Of a stretch of DNA of 64,000 nucleotides, positions 36,949-44,228 are shown piece by piece. A model generated the notes under the pieces. The model had not been told where the DNA came from and ran no database searches. It was given only the letters and a program-made list of their open reading frames with translations. Within the stretch, counting starts at the first letter, position 1, and every line of letters begins with the position of its first letter. This stretch comes from Chloroflexota bacterium (GTDB lineage Bacteria > Chloroflexota > Dehalococcoidia > Lucifugimonadales > UBA3495): assembly GCA_002721995.1 (NCBI GenBank), contig PBMF01000014.1, positions 15,541-79,540 of the forward strand, written 5' to 3'. Both the position numbers and the translations under genes were made by a program.

Positions 36949-37050
36949 GGAAATCCCCCCAACGCCCCTTTACGAAAGGGGGGCTTTAAGCCCCTTCTCG
37001 TAAGGGGTATCTTCCTCCCCCTTCTATAAAGGGGGATTGAGGGGGATTGT
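36949..37050. repeat. Compound palindromic repeat array
   Basis: Three stacked hairpin units are visible: cgcccctttacgaaaggggg, gccccttctcgtaagggg and cccccttctataaaggggg, enclosed by aaatcccccc and gagggggatt. Each unit is a CCCCTT-xxx-AAGGGG hairpin of the family seen at 35401 and 40431, apparently nested by repeated insertion or recombination. Confidence 0.75.
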
Positions 37051-37089
37051 TGCTGCACAAAAAGCTGACAGCTATCAGATCAAAGCCTG

Positions 37090-37998
37090 CTACAGCAAAT
37101 CTCCGATGGTCAGCCAGTAGAAGACGATGTACATGCCGGCTATAACCATGAGCCAGGAGCCCACCGGCTGTACGTAGGGCATTACCTTCCGGAACGCGCC
37201 CACCATGGCGGTCTTGAAGAAGGCCATGCCGATGGTCAGGGCTAGAATCACAACGCCCATCCCCAGGGCATAGAGGAAGAACTGGCCCAGGGAGGTCAAA
37301 AGGCTGGAGACGGCCAGGCTGGTGCCCACCACCGACAGGAAGATGGGCAGGGTACAGCTGAGAGACGCGGTGCCGTAGCTGATGCCGAAGATGAAATAGC
37401 CCTTCAGGCTGACCTGTCCGGGGTCGCCCATCTTGCTGGCGGCCCGGGCAGCGAACCCGGTGTAGAGCTTCCCGCCGCCCATCATCCACGAGCCCACCAG
37501 GGCCAGAATGATGCCGATGACCAGACCCAGCCAAGGGAGCACCCCGATGATGAACGCCCTGGCTCCCAGCCCGATCACCACACCAGCGAACCCGAAGAGC
37601 ACCACGAAACCGGCGGTGACCGCCGCGCCGACGACCAGGGCCTGGCCCAACTGCTTCGCCGGGTTGGCATCAGGAGATTCTTCGTCGGAATCGCCCAGGT
37701 AGAGACCAAGGTATGCCGGAAGCATGGCGAACCCGCAGGGATTGACCGCCGAGGCCATTCCCACCGCAAAGGCGAAGCCCAATGGCGCCAGCAGGCCCCA
37801 CCCGGCGAGTTTGGAGCTGGAGCTTCCAGACAGCGACTCCACGAACCCGTTGACACTGTCTATTCCGCTGTCGCTGCCAATCAGAACCGCGCCGATGAAC
37901 GCAGTCGCCAATGCCACAGTGGCCACCGCCACCGGGAGCATGACGCTGCGCATGATATTTCGCTGTTCCAGATCCATGGTTTCAAGGGACTGAGACAT
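37090..37998 (-). CDS. ccdA: CcdA-family thiol-disulfide transporter
   Basis: A 302-residue integral membrane protein with one N-terminal anchor and six further hydrophobic segments. The two redox cysteines lie in SAVNPCGFAMLPAYLGLYL (near residue 87) and in ASLSCTLPIFLSVVG, matching CcdA. It passes electrons from cytoplasmic thioredoxin across the membrane to reduce apocytochrome c and other extracytoplasmic thiols. It fits the CcmH/CcmF genes at 61-64 kb and the c-type cytochromes of ACIII. GGAGAG precedes the ATG. The linker before the first CcdA helix is serine-rich. Confidence 0.88.
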   Translation of the reverse strand: MSQSLETMDLEQRNIMRSVMLPVAVATVALATAFIGAVLIGSDSGIDSVNGFVESLSGSSSSKLAGWGLLAPLGFAFAVGMASAVNPCGFAMLPAYLGLYLGDSDEESPDANPAKQLGQALVVGAAVTAGFVVLFGFAGVVIGLGARAFIIGVLPWLGLVIGIILALVGSWMMGGGKLYTGFAARAASKMGDPGQVSLKGYFIFGISYGTASLSCTLPIFLSVVGTSLAVSSLLTSLGQFFLYALGMGVVILALTIGMAFFKTAMVGAFRKVMPYVQPVGSWLMVIAGMYIVFYWLTIGDLL

Positions 37999-38159
37999 TC
38001 GGGAGGACTCTCCGTTGGATAGACCGGCTCGAATTTCAAGACTGCCGGGCTGTTTGGTTACCGCTCCCTATTACTACGCGGCATCACAGTAAATAGGATT
38101 CACCGGATTCCTGATTCGATTTTACCCAGCCTCGGTCCGTATTGAAATGTAAGCCGTCT

Positions 38160-39080
38160 TCAGACTGTCCCTTCCAGCACCACTCCCGGCGGGGCCGCGC
38201 CGGACAATCGCTCCGGATGCAGTGCCTCGGCCAGTCCCTCCAAAACATCCACGATCCTCGGCCCGTGGCGGGTGGGTATGCGCCCATCGAAGAGGAATAC
38301 CCTGCCGTCTCTCACAGCAGGCAGGTCTTCCCAACCTTGCAGTCCGGTCAGTTTCGAGAAGGTTTCCTGACGCACCCTCTCTGGCCCGAAGGCGCAGGGC
38401 ATGACCATCAGGTATTCGGGCGCGTAGGCGCGTACCTCATCCCAGGTCAGCTCGCGGGAAAGGCCGCCGCTCACCGCCAGGCCCTCCTCTCCGCCGGCCA
38501 GTCCCACCAACTCAGGCACCCATTGACCAGTGTTCCGCAGCGGGTCCAGCCAGTCCAGACACAAGACTCTGGGCCTGGGGCCGTTGTCGCCGACCCCTTC
38601 GACCACCACGTCGATGCGTCTTTGTAGAGCGCCTGCCAATTCCGCACCGCGCTCGGACACTCCTGCGGCGGCTGCGATGTTTCGGACGTTCTGGAGGATG
38701 TCGGCCACGCGATCGGGACGGATGGTCAGGATCTGGGGTTGGTAGTCCAAGACCTTGGCAGCGGTCTCGAAGACGGAACCACTGGATATGGCGCAGACCT
38801 CGCACAACTCCTGGGTGATTATCAGGTCGGGCTGGAGCTCCTTGAGCAGGTCGCCGTCGATCCAGTAGAGGGGGTTGCTGTTGGCGCGGGCCTGCTGGAC
38901 GATGCCGTCTATCTCACCGCTGGAGAGGTGGGTAATCTCCCGGACGCTGCGGCTGACCACCGGCTTGGTCTGGGCCTCTTCTGGGTGGTCACAGGAGTGG
39001 GAAACGCCAACCAACTGCCCGCCCAAACCCAGGGCGTAGACGATCTCGGTGGCGCTGGGGAGCAGGGAGCAGATACGCAT
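38160..39080 (-). CDS. Cobalamin/iron-type substrate-binding protein (BtuF-like)
   Basis: A 306-residue periplasmic-binding-fold protein opening MRICSLLPSATEIVYALGLGGQLVGVSHSCDHP, characteristic of BtuF-like proteins, with RVLCLDWLDPLRNTGQWVPELV and MVMPCAFG later. I start at ATG 39078-39080; no signal peptide precedes the domain, so it seems cytoplasmic. No ABC permease or ATPase is nearby. A link to B12 is attractive because the mutase in this window needs it, but it is only an inference. folD is divergent 97 nt away. Confidence 0.8.
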   Translation of the reverse strand: MRICSLLPSATEIVYALGLGGQLVGVSHSCDHPEEAQTKPVVSRSVREITHLSSGEIDGIVQQARANSNPLYWIDGDLLKELQPDLIITQELCEVCAISSGSVFETAAKVLDYQPQILTIRPDRVADILQNVRNIAAAAGVSERGAELAGALQRRIDVVVEGVGDNGPRPRVLCLDWLDPLRNTGQWVPELVGLAGGEEGLAVSGGLSRELTWDEVRAYAPEYLMVMPCAFGPERVRQETFSKLTGLQGWEDLPAVRDGRVFLFDGRIPTRHGPRIVDVLEGLAEALHPERLSGAAPPGVVLEGTV

Positions 39081-39177
39081 GCTTAAAGTATAGATTGCCC
39101 CCACATTACCAATCAAATTCCCGGCCCAACCATGCTAAAATTGCGGCGCGACATAATCGTGCCCTTTCGAGGTCGAA

Positions 39178-40074
39178 TTGACAGCAAATATCCTGGACGG
39201 AAAGGCCCTGGCCGAGACCATCAGAGCGGAGGTCGCCACCGGCGTCGCCGAGATCAAGGAGAAACACGGCGTCACCCCTGGCCTGGCGGCGGTGCTGGTG
39301 GGCGACGACCCGGCTTCGGCCATCTATGTGCGCAACAAGCGCCGGGCCTGCGACGAAGTGGGCATGTTCAGCGAGACCTTTGAACTCCCTGCCGATGCAG
39401 CCCAAGACCACGTCCTAAAGTGTGTTCAGGACCTGAACAAGGATTCCCGCTTCCACGGGATACTGGTCCAACTACCCCTCCCTCCCCAGGTGGACGAGCG
39501 TTCCATCATCGAAGCCATCGACCCCAACAAGGATGTGGACGGCATCCACCCCTTCAACGTTGGCAAACTGGTCCAGGGACGCCCCGACTTCGTCCCCGGC
39601 ACTCCCGCCGGCATCCAGCAGATACTGGTCCGCAACGGCCATGACCCCGCCGGGGCCAACGTGGTGGTCTGCGGCCGCAGCGACATCGTGGGCAAGCCCA
39701 TGGCCCTGCTCCTGATGCAGCGGGGCGCCGGAGCCAACGCCACCGTCACCGTCTGCCACACCGGCACCAAGAACATGGCCGAAATCACCCGGGAGGCCGA
39801 CATCCTGGTGGCCGCCATCGGCAAGGCCAATGTCATCACCGCCGACATGGTCAAGGAAGGCGCAGTGGTCATCGACGTGGGCATCAACCGGGTAGACGAC
39901 GAGACCCGCAAACGGGGCTACCGGCTGGAGGGCGACGTGGACTTCGGGCCCGTCTCAGAAAAGGCCGCGGCCATCACCCCGGTGCCCGGCGGCGTGGGCC
40001 CCATGACCATCGCCATGCTGCTGGTCAACACCGTCACCGCCGCGCGCATCAGCATCCACGGGAGACCAAGCTGA
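39178..40074 (+). CDS. folD: FolD: methylenetetrahydrofolate dehydrogenase/cyclohydrolase
   Basis: A 298-residue bifunctional enzyme interconverting methylene- and formyl-tetrahydrofolate. Seen are AIYVRNKRRACDEVGM with the catalytic lysine, HGILVQLPLPPQVDE, KDVDGIHPFNVGKL, the PGTPAGI turn, VVVCGRSDIVGKPMALLL for NADP, and PVPGGVGPMTIAMLL. The start is a TTG with GAGGT 6 nt upstream (39178). queA follows after 17 nt, likely in the same transcript. Confidence 0.95.
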   Translation: MTANILDGKALAETIRAEVATGVAEIKEKHGVTPGLAAVLVGDDPASAIYVRNKRRACDEVGMFSETFELPADAAQDHVLKCVQDLNKDSRFHGILVQLPLPPQVDERSIIEAIDPNKDVDGIHPFNVGKLVQGRPDFVPGTPAGIQQILVRNGHDPAGANVVVCGRSDIVGKPMALLLMQRGAGANATVTVCHTGTKNMAEITREADILVAAIGKANVITADMVKEGAVVIDVGINRVDDETRKRGYRLEGDVDFGPVSEKAAAITPVPGGVGPMTIAMLLVNTVTAARISIHGRPS

Positions 40075-40091
40075 CGGCCGAGCGCCCCCAG

Positions 40092-41186
40092 ATGCGCACT
40101 TCGGACTTCGATTACCACCTGCCTCCGGAGCTCATCGCCCAGTCCCCCATCGAACCCAGGGACGCCTCCCGGCTCATGGTGTTGGACCGGCGAACCGGCA
40201 CCACCCAGCACCGCCAGTTCAACGACCTCTTGGAGTACCTGCGCGCCGGCGACGTGATGGTGTTCAACCAGAGCCGGGTGATCCCCGCCCGCCTCTACGG
40301 TCACCGTGCGGATACCGGCAGCCGGGTGGAGTTTCTGCTGCTCCGCCGGAACGCCGACGGCACCTGGCAGGCCATGGCCCGACCGGGCCGCCGGCTGAGG
40401 CCGGGTGTTGTGGTGGAGATCAACGAGGAGAAATCCCCCCAGCCCCCCTTTGCGAAAGGGGGGACCGATGCCCTTACCGTGGAGGTTGTGGGGACTGGTG
40501 AGGACGGACTGAAGACAATCCGGTTGTCCTCGGAGGAAGGCATCGAGCGGTTCGGGCATACGCCCCTGCCGCCATATATCAGAGAGACGCTGGACGACCC
40601 GGAGCGGTACCAGACGGTCTATTCCCGGCAGCCGGGCAGCGTGGCAGCCCCCACTGCCGGGCTCCACTTCACCGACGAACTATTGGAAAAGATACGCGGC
40701 ATGGGGGTGGAGACCGCTTTCGTGACCCTCCACGTGGGCCTGGACACCTTCAAGCCCGTGGACGAGGACGACCCCACTGAGCACAAGATACACACCGAGC
40801 ACTACCAGATAGGCGCCGAGACCGCGGGTGCCTTGAATAAGGCCCGCTCCGAAGGCAGGCGCATCATCGCCGTGGGGACGACCTCGGTACGGGTGCTGGA
40901 GCAGGCAGGCGCGGACATTGACAGTCGCGGAGATACTTCGCTATCCGCCACCGAAGCCGAGGCCAGTCTCTACATCCTCCCCGGCCACACCTTCCGCCTG
41001 GTGGACGCCATGATAACCAACTTCCACCTGCCCCGCTCCACCCTGCTGATGCTGGTGTCGGCGTTCCTGGAGATCGGCGGCCCTTCGACGGGCTCAGGAC
41101 GAACGGCGCTGCTGGCGGCCTACAGAGACGCCATCGAGCAGAAGTACCGGTTCTACAGCTTTGGCGACGCCATGTTTATCGCCTGA
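40092..41186 (+). CDS. queA: S-adenosylmethionine:tRNA ribosyltransferase-isomerase QueA
   Basis: A 364-residue enzyme that adds the epoxycyclopentanediol part of queuosine to tRNA. It has FDYHLPPELIAQSPIEPRDASRLMV, FNQSRVIPARLYG, the TAGLHFT motif, FVTLHVGLDTFKPV and VGTTSVRVLEQAG, ending RFYSFGDAMFIA. It is about 20 residues longer than usual. The excess falls in two places: KSPQPPFAKGGTD (DNA 40431-40465), encoded by a palindromic repeat, and GGPSTGSGRT (41077-41107), encoded by another repeat type. Both insertions keep the frame. The gene follows folD directly. Confidence 0.95.
   Translation: MRTSDFDYHLPPELIAQSPIEPRDASRLMVLDRRTGTTQHRQFNDLLEYLRAGDVMVFNQSRVIPARLYGHRADTGSRVEFLLLRRNADGTWQAMARPGRRLRPGVVVEINEEKSPQPPFAKGGTDALTVEVVGTGEDGLKTIRLSSEEGIERFGHTPLPPYIRETLDDPERYQTVYSRQPGSVAAPTAGLHFTDELLEKIRGMGVETAFVTLHVGLDTFKPVDEDDPTEHKIHTEHYQIGAETAGALNKARSEGRRIIAVGTTSVRVLEQAGADIDSRGDTSLSATEAEASLYILPGHTFRLVDAMITNFHLPRSTLLMLVSAFLEIGGPSTGSGRTALLAAYRDAIEQKYRFYSFGDAMFIA
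40431..40465 (+). repeat. Palindromic repeat inserted in frame in queA
   Basis: The arms CCCCCCTTT (40443-40451) and AAAGGGGGG (40455-40463) pair around GCG, preceded by aaatcccccc. It encodes KSPQPPFAKGG in QueA. The DNA matches the intergenic elements at 35401 and 36949. Confidence 0.8.
41077..41107 (+). repeat. CCCTTCGAC-type repeat inserted in frame near the queA end
   Basis: The stretch ggcggcccttcgacgggctc followed by aggacgaacggc encodes GGPSTGSGRT, which QueA proteins do not normally have. It is a relative of the element at 23603-23640. Confidence 0.7.
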
Positions 41187-41192
41187 TAGCCG

Positions 41193-41987
41193 TCACTCGA
41201 CCTTTAGCCGCACCTCTCCCAATTCGTCTATCTGGAAGTGGGCCTCGTCGCCCTGGTTCAGGAACTTGGTGCTGACGATGCTGCCGGTCATGACGATCAT
41301 GTCTTTTTTGAGGCTTTGACCCCGTCTGGCCAGGGTGTTGGCCAGCCAGGCCAGGGCGTCCAAGGGGTGGCCCAGGACGTCGCCGCCCTTGCCCTCTCCC
41401 GCCGGTTGGCCGTTGATGGTCATGACACCCGAGGCGGTCACCAGGTCGATGCCCCGCCAGTCGGTGACCTGCTCGCCCAGGACGATTCCCGCGTTCCAGG
41501 CGTTGTCGGCGGCCACTCCCAGGAAGAACAGGTCCGAGTAGTCGGCGCCCCGGTCGTCAACCAGCTCGAAGGCCGGCATCAGGGCGCCCACGGCCCCGGA
41601 GACCGCCTTCCTGTCGTAGGGAGAGGACTCGGCAGGCAGGTCCGCCGAAAGGAGCACAGCAATCTCACATTCGGCCCCAATGTGGACATAATCCGAGGCT
41701 TTCACGATCACAGGAGAGTGGTGGAACCGGCTGGCGAAGACCGCGCCAGAGCAGGGGTGCCCAAACCCAACCATCTGCTGCATCACAGGCGTGGTGAGGG
41801 CGATCTTGTAACCCACGATCTCCCCGCGCCCGGGGATGAGCAGTTGGTGAAAGGCCTCCTGCATGTCGTAAGCCTCGTCGATGTCCCGGGGCGCGAAATC
41901 ATCGGGTAGGGGCTGGTAGGCCGCCCTTGCCTGGTGCGCCTCATACAGGAACTGTGCTGCTCGTTGGACTCTGTTGCCGCCGGCCAT
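41193..41987 (-). CDS. 2-keto-4-pentenoate hydratase-like (FAH superfamily)
   Basis: A 264-residue protein of the MhpD/fumarylacetoacetate-hydrolase fold. It has EAYDMQEAFHQLL, GYKIALTTPVMQQMVGFGHPC, the metal-site acids in IGAECEIAVLLSADLP, FELVDDRG and GHPLDALAWLANTL. Such enzymes hydrate 2-hydroxypentadienoates in meta-cleavage pathways of aromatics. I start at ATG 41985-41987 with GAGGAGGA upstream. It converges on queA with a 6-nt gap. An aromatic-degradation role would go with the HpaB-like hydroxylase, but they are 7 kb apart. Confidence 0.85.
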   Translation of the reverse strand: MAGGNRVQRAAQFLYEAHQARAAYQPLPDDFAPRDIDEAYDMQEAFHQLLIPGRGEIVGYKIALTTPVMQQMVGFGHPCSGAVFASRFHHSPVIVKASDYVHIGAECEIAVLLSADLPAESSPYDRKAVSGAVGALMPAFELVDDRGADYSDLFFLGVAADNAWNAGIVLGEQVTDWRGIDLVTASGVMTINGQPAGEGKGGDVLGHPLDALAWLANTLARRGQSLKKDMIVMTGSIVSTKFLNQGDEAHFQIDELGEVRLKVE

Positions 41988-42029
41988 GTCGGTCCTCCTC
42001 AGATTCAAGTCGCCCTATGATACCCGAAG

Positions 42030-42386
42030 CTAGGCCAGTTGGAGCAGCTGCAGGACGTTGTCGTCGGGGTCCTTGAAGGTGGCCACCCAGCCGCCCCAAC
42101 TCTCCTGCTCCGGCCGGCGGATGAATTCCACCCCAGCCGCCACCAGCCGCTGGGCTTCGGCATGGATGTCGTCCACCCCCAGGTGGGGCATGAAGCGGAA
42201 GGGGTCCTTGGACTGGCCCGACACCCGGTCGTGCAAACCGATGTTGAACCGGACCTCGCCCAGTTCAAAGGCTATGAATCCCTCGTGGCGGGAGTGCAAT
42301 GGCAATCCCAGCACGTCGTTATAGAAGCCGTACATGCGCTCCAGGTCGCCGGTCCAGAAAGTCACGCCGATAACTCCAGTGATCAT
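42030..42386 (-). CDS. VOC (glyoxalase-fold) family protein
   Basis: A 118-residue two-module glyoxalase/dioxygenase fold: VIGVTFWTGDLERMYGFYNDVLGLPL, then FMPHLGVDDIHAEAQRLVAAGVEF and a last strand ATFKDPDDNVLQLLQL. Metal positions are partly present (H of PHLGV and the late glutamine in place of the usual glutamate), so the enzymatic role is open. It follows the Fur-family gene and its terminator on the same strand and precedes the hydratase gene by 43 nt. Confidence 0.8.
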   Translation of the reverse strand: MITGVIGVTFWTGDLERMYGFYNDVLGLPLHSRHEGFIAFELGEVRFNIGLHDRVSGQSKDPFRFMPHLGVDDIHAEAQRLVAAGVEFIRRPEQESWGGWVATFKDPDDNVLQLLQLA

Positions 42387-42420
42387 GCCTTACCCCTTAA
42401 TTAATGAACGGCTGATAACA

Positions 42421-42461
42421 AAAAAGGCCAGTTGGTGGTGCACCAACCGGCCTTAACTTTT
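42421..42461 (-). terminator. Intrinsic terminator after the Fur-family gene
   Basis: AAGGCC-A-GTTGGTG pairs with CACCAAC-C-GGCCTT around a short loop, with A/T runs on both sides; on the minus strand it is followed by TTTTT. It separates the fur-like gene from the VOC gene. Confidence 0.8.
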
Positions 42462-42473
42462 CACAGATGGGGC

Positions 42474-42935
42474 CTAGACTTCGGAGAGTTCACCGCGGCG
42501 CTTGGCGGCGGCGCACCGGGGGCACAGACCGTAGAAGTCCACCCGCTGCCAGGCGACTTCGAAGTCGGAACTGCCGGCGATCTGCTCCCTGAGGCCCACA
42601 ACCACGTCTTGAACGTCGTGGCTGGCCTCTGCATCGATCACGTTCTCGCACTCGATGCAGACTAGGTTGACGTGGGGCTCCATGTTGGGCTCGTAGCGGG
42701 ACATCTTCTGGAAGGGTAGTTCCTGGATCAGGCCGCTCTTCTGCAGCACTCCCAGAGTAGAATAGATGGTGGCCAGGGTCATGGACGGGAAATGTCCTTT
42801 GACCCTTTCATATATCTGCTGCACCGTTGGGTGGTCCGACGAGTTCAGGACTACCTCGGCGATTGCCAGCCGTTGGGGAGTGACCCTGACGGCCCACTCG
42901 CGCATCCGCTCGACAAGCTCCTGCTGAGTTAACAT
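42474..42935 (-). CDS. Fur-family transcriptional regulator
   Basis: A 153-residue Fur/PerR-type repressor. The winged-helix part includes RVTPQRLAIAEVVLNSSDHPTVQQIYERV and ATIYSTLGVLQKSGLI. The dimer domain carries the metal residues HVNLVCIECENVID (histidine and CxxC) and YGLCPRCAAAKRR (second CxxC), i.e. a structural zinc site. Whether it senses iron, zinc or peroxide cannot be told; the wording around the H-rich sensor residues is nearer PerR. TCTCCTGG-type complement shows GGAGAA 3 nt before the ATG. Confidence 0.88.
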   Translation of the reverse strand: MLTQQELVERMREWAVRVTPQRLAIAEVVLNSSDHPTVQQIYERVKGHFPSMTLATIYSTLGVLQKSGLIQELPFQKMSRYEPNMEPHVNLVCIECENVIDAEASHDVQDVVVGLREQIAGSSDFEVAWQRVDFYGLCPRCAAAKRRGELSEV

Positions 42936-43192
42936 TGGTTCTCCTGGGGCACCCCGGAATCATCTCAATGGTGTTTGTTCCGGGCACAAAGGGTCCATTT
43001 CGTCTGCAACGAATTCACTCCAACTATAACCGGATTCAGTCATGCAGGCAACCCCAATTATCAATAATCTTAACTATCTTTATTCGGAAACTCGGGGTTA
43101 CCAGGCGCGGTTTCAGGCGCTTCTCCCAGACTCCGAATACGCCTCATCGGACGTGCGCCGGACGGCGGTTTTCAGCTATAATAATTCCTCCC
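42936..43192. other. Spacer between the Fur-family gene and tRNA-Ser
   Basis: About 257 nt holding the divergent promoters. A TATAAT at 43177-43182 sits 10 nt before the tRNA. The part next to the fur-like gene is AT-rich (caattatcaataatcttaac), a plausible operator/promoter zone, but I could not assign a Fur box. No gene is seen. Confidence 0.4.
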
Positions 43193-43282
43193 GGAGAGAT
43201 GGCTGAGCGGACGAAAGCGCCGGTCTCGAAAACCGGTATAGGGGCAACTCTATCGTGGGTTCGAATCCCACTCTCTCCGCCA
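43193..43282 (+). tRNA. tRNA-Ser (CGA anticodon)
   Basis: Acceptor GGAGAGA pairs with TCTCTCC; the anticodon stem CCGGT/ACCGG encloses CTCGAAA (anticodon CGA, 43227-43229); a long variable arm (TATAGGGGCAACTCTA) marks a class-II tRNA; the T arm is GTGGG-TTCGAAT-CCCAC; discriminator G and CCA at 43280-43282. It is a serine tRNA and not tRNA-Sec, which would carry TCA and a longer acceptor-T axis. Confidence 0.97.
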
Positions 43283-43295
43283 GAATTGGATACTC

Positions 43296-43330
43296 GGGCT
43301 CCCCAACTGTGAGGAGCCCCTATTATTTTG
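43296..43330 (+). terminator. Terminator after tRNA-Ser
   Basis: GGGCTCC (43296-43302) pairs with GGAGCCC (43313-43319), followed by CTATTATTTTG. It is 13 nt past the tRNA end. Confidence 0.8.
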
Positions 43331-43359
43331 GCCAGTGACGCTAGACCGGAGGCGGCATC

Positions 43360-44064
43360 ATGGCAGACGAACTGGGCCGGATACAACGGCCCACCGCGGG
43401 ACAATACGACGGACGGCGCAAGCTGCTCCTGGTACCTTTGGTCTACGGCCCCCAGGCCGACAACGCCGAGGGTGTGGAGGTGCTGCAGCGCTACTGGGAA
43501 CAGATGCAGGCCCAAGTGGACGCGCTGGAAGAGGCCCTGGGCGGGCTGCAGCACGTCTACCACGAGAGCCTGACCGTGGGCGGTGACGAGGGGCTACAGC
43601 AATTGGGCGCGGCCGACCAACGCAGTCACGGGTTCATCACCTCCAAGACCCAGGCCGGAGCCATCCTGGAAGCCACCGAAGACATGGACGTACTGCTGGA
43701 GACACTGGACCTGCAACGCTGCATGATGATCCCCCTGGCCAGCGCCAGTGTGGGTTCCCGCCTCCAGGAATGGCATTCGGACAGCAACCGCCAACGCTAC
43801 GAGTTCATCGCCAATCAGATAGACACCACCCTGGGCGAGAACGAGACCGGCCTGCTGCTCATCAGCGAGCGGCACCAGGTGCAGTTCCCCAACGACATCG
43901 AGGTCTTCTACGTATCGCCGCCCGCCCTGGAGGAGTACCGCCGCTGGTTCCAGAACTGGGCCGAGCAGCAACAGGCGGCGGCCGCCGCAGCCAGGGGCGC
44001 CCAGGTGGCTGACGAGGAAGAAGAGGCTGCTTCGGAGGATGGTAGCGAGGATGAGGAAGAGTAG
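43360..44064 (+). CDS. Unrecognised protein with acidic tail
   Basis: A 234-residue soluble protein I cannot place. It opens MADELGRIQRPTAGQYDGRRKLLLVPLV, has a coiled-coil-like stretch (VLQRYWEQMQAQVDALEEALGGL), then LLLISERHQVQFPNDIEVFYV, and ends in a run of alanine followed by a highly acidic tail (EEEEAASEDGSEDEEE). GGAGG lies 7 nt before the ATG. It is flanked by the tRNA-Ser terminator and a repeat cluster, so it appears to be a single-gene unit. Confidence 0.75.
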   Translation: MADELGRIQRPTAGQYDGRRKLLLVPLVYGPQADNAEGVEVLQRYWEQMQAQVDALEEALGGLQHVYHESLTVGGDEGLQQLGAADQRSHGFITSKTQAGAILEATEDMDVLLETLDLQRCMMIPLASASVGSRLQEWHSDSNRQRYEFIANQIDTTLGENETGLLLISERHQVQFPNDIEVFYVSPPALEEYRRWFQNWAEQQQAAAAAARGAQVADEEEEAASEDGSEDEEE

Positions 44065-44078
44065 TTGAGGAAAGTCGC

Positions 44079-44152
44079 CCTAACCCCAACCCTCTCCCAG
44101 GGGGAGAGGGAGTCAATGTCCCTTTCCCCGTCGGGGGGAAGGCTAGGTCCGA
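44079..44152. repeat. Pair of C-run/G-run palindromes
   Basis: ccctctccc with gggagaggg forms one hairpin, and ccctttcccc with ggggggaagg a second. The opening ccctaaccccaaccct is shared with the repeat at 34285. These fill much of the spacer to the RidA-array gene; the remainder to 44228 shows nothing recognisable. Confidence 0.6.
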
Positions 44153-44228
44153 CTCCGTCGAGACTCACGACACCGTCGGAGATGGGGGCCACGCTCCCCC
44201 AAGGCCACTCCCCACCAGCAAGAAACCC

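Noticed and set aside
43193-43282. Serine-type tRNA as a possible tRNA-Sec
   Set aside because: The anticodon is CGA and the acceptor stem is seven pairs, so it is an ordinary tRNA-Ser.
33120-44152. Palindromic repeats as a CRISPR array
   Set aside because: The repeats are scattered, of different families, and not spaced regularly with unique spacers; no cas genes are present.
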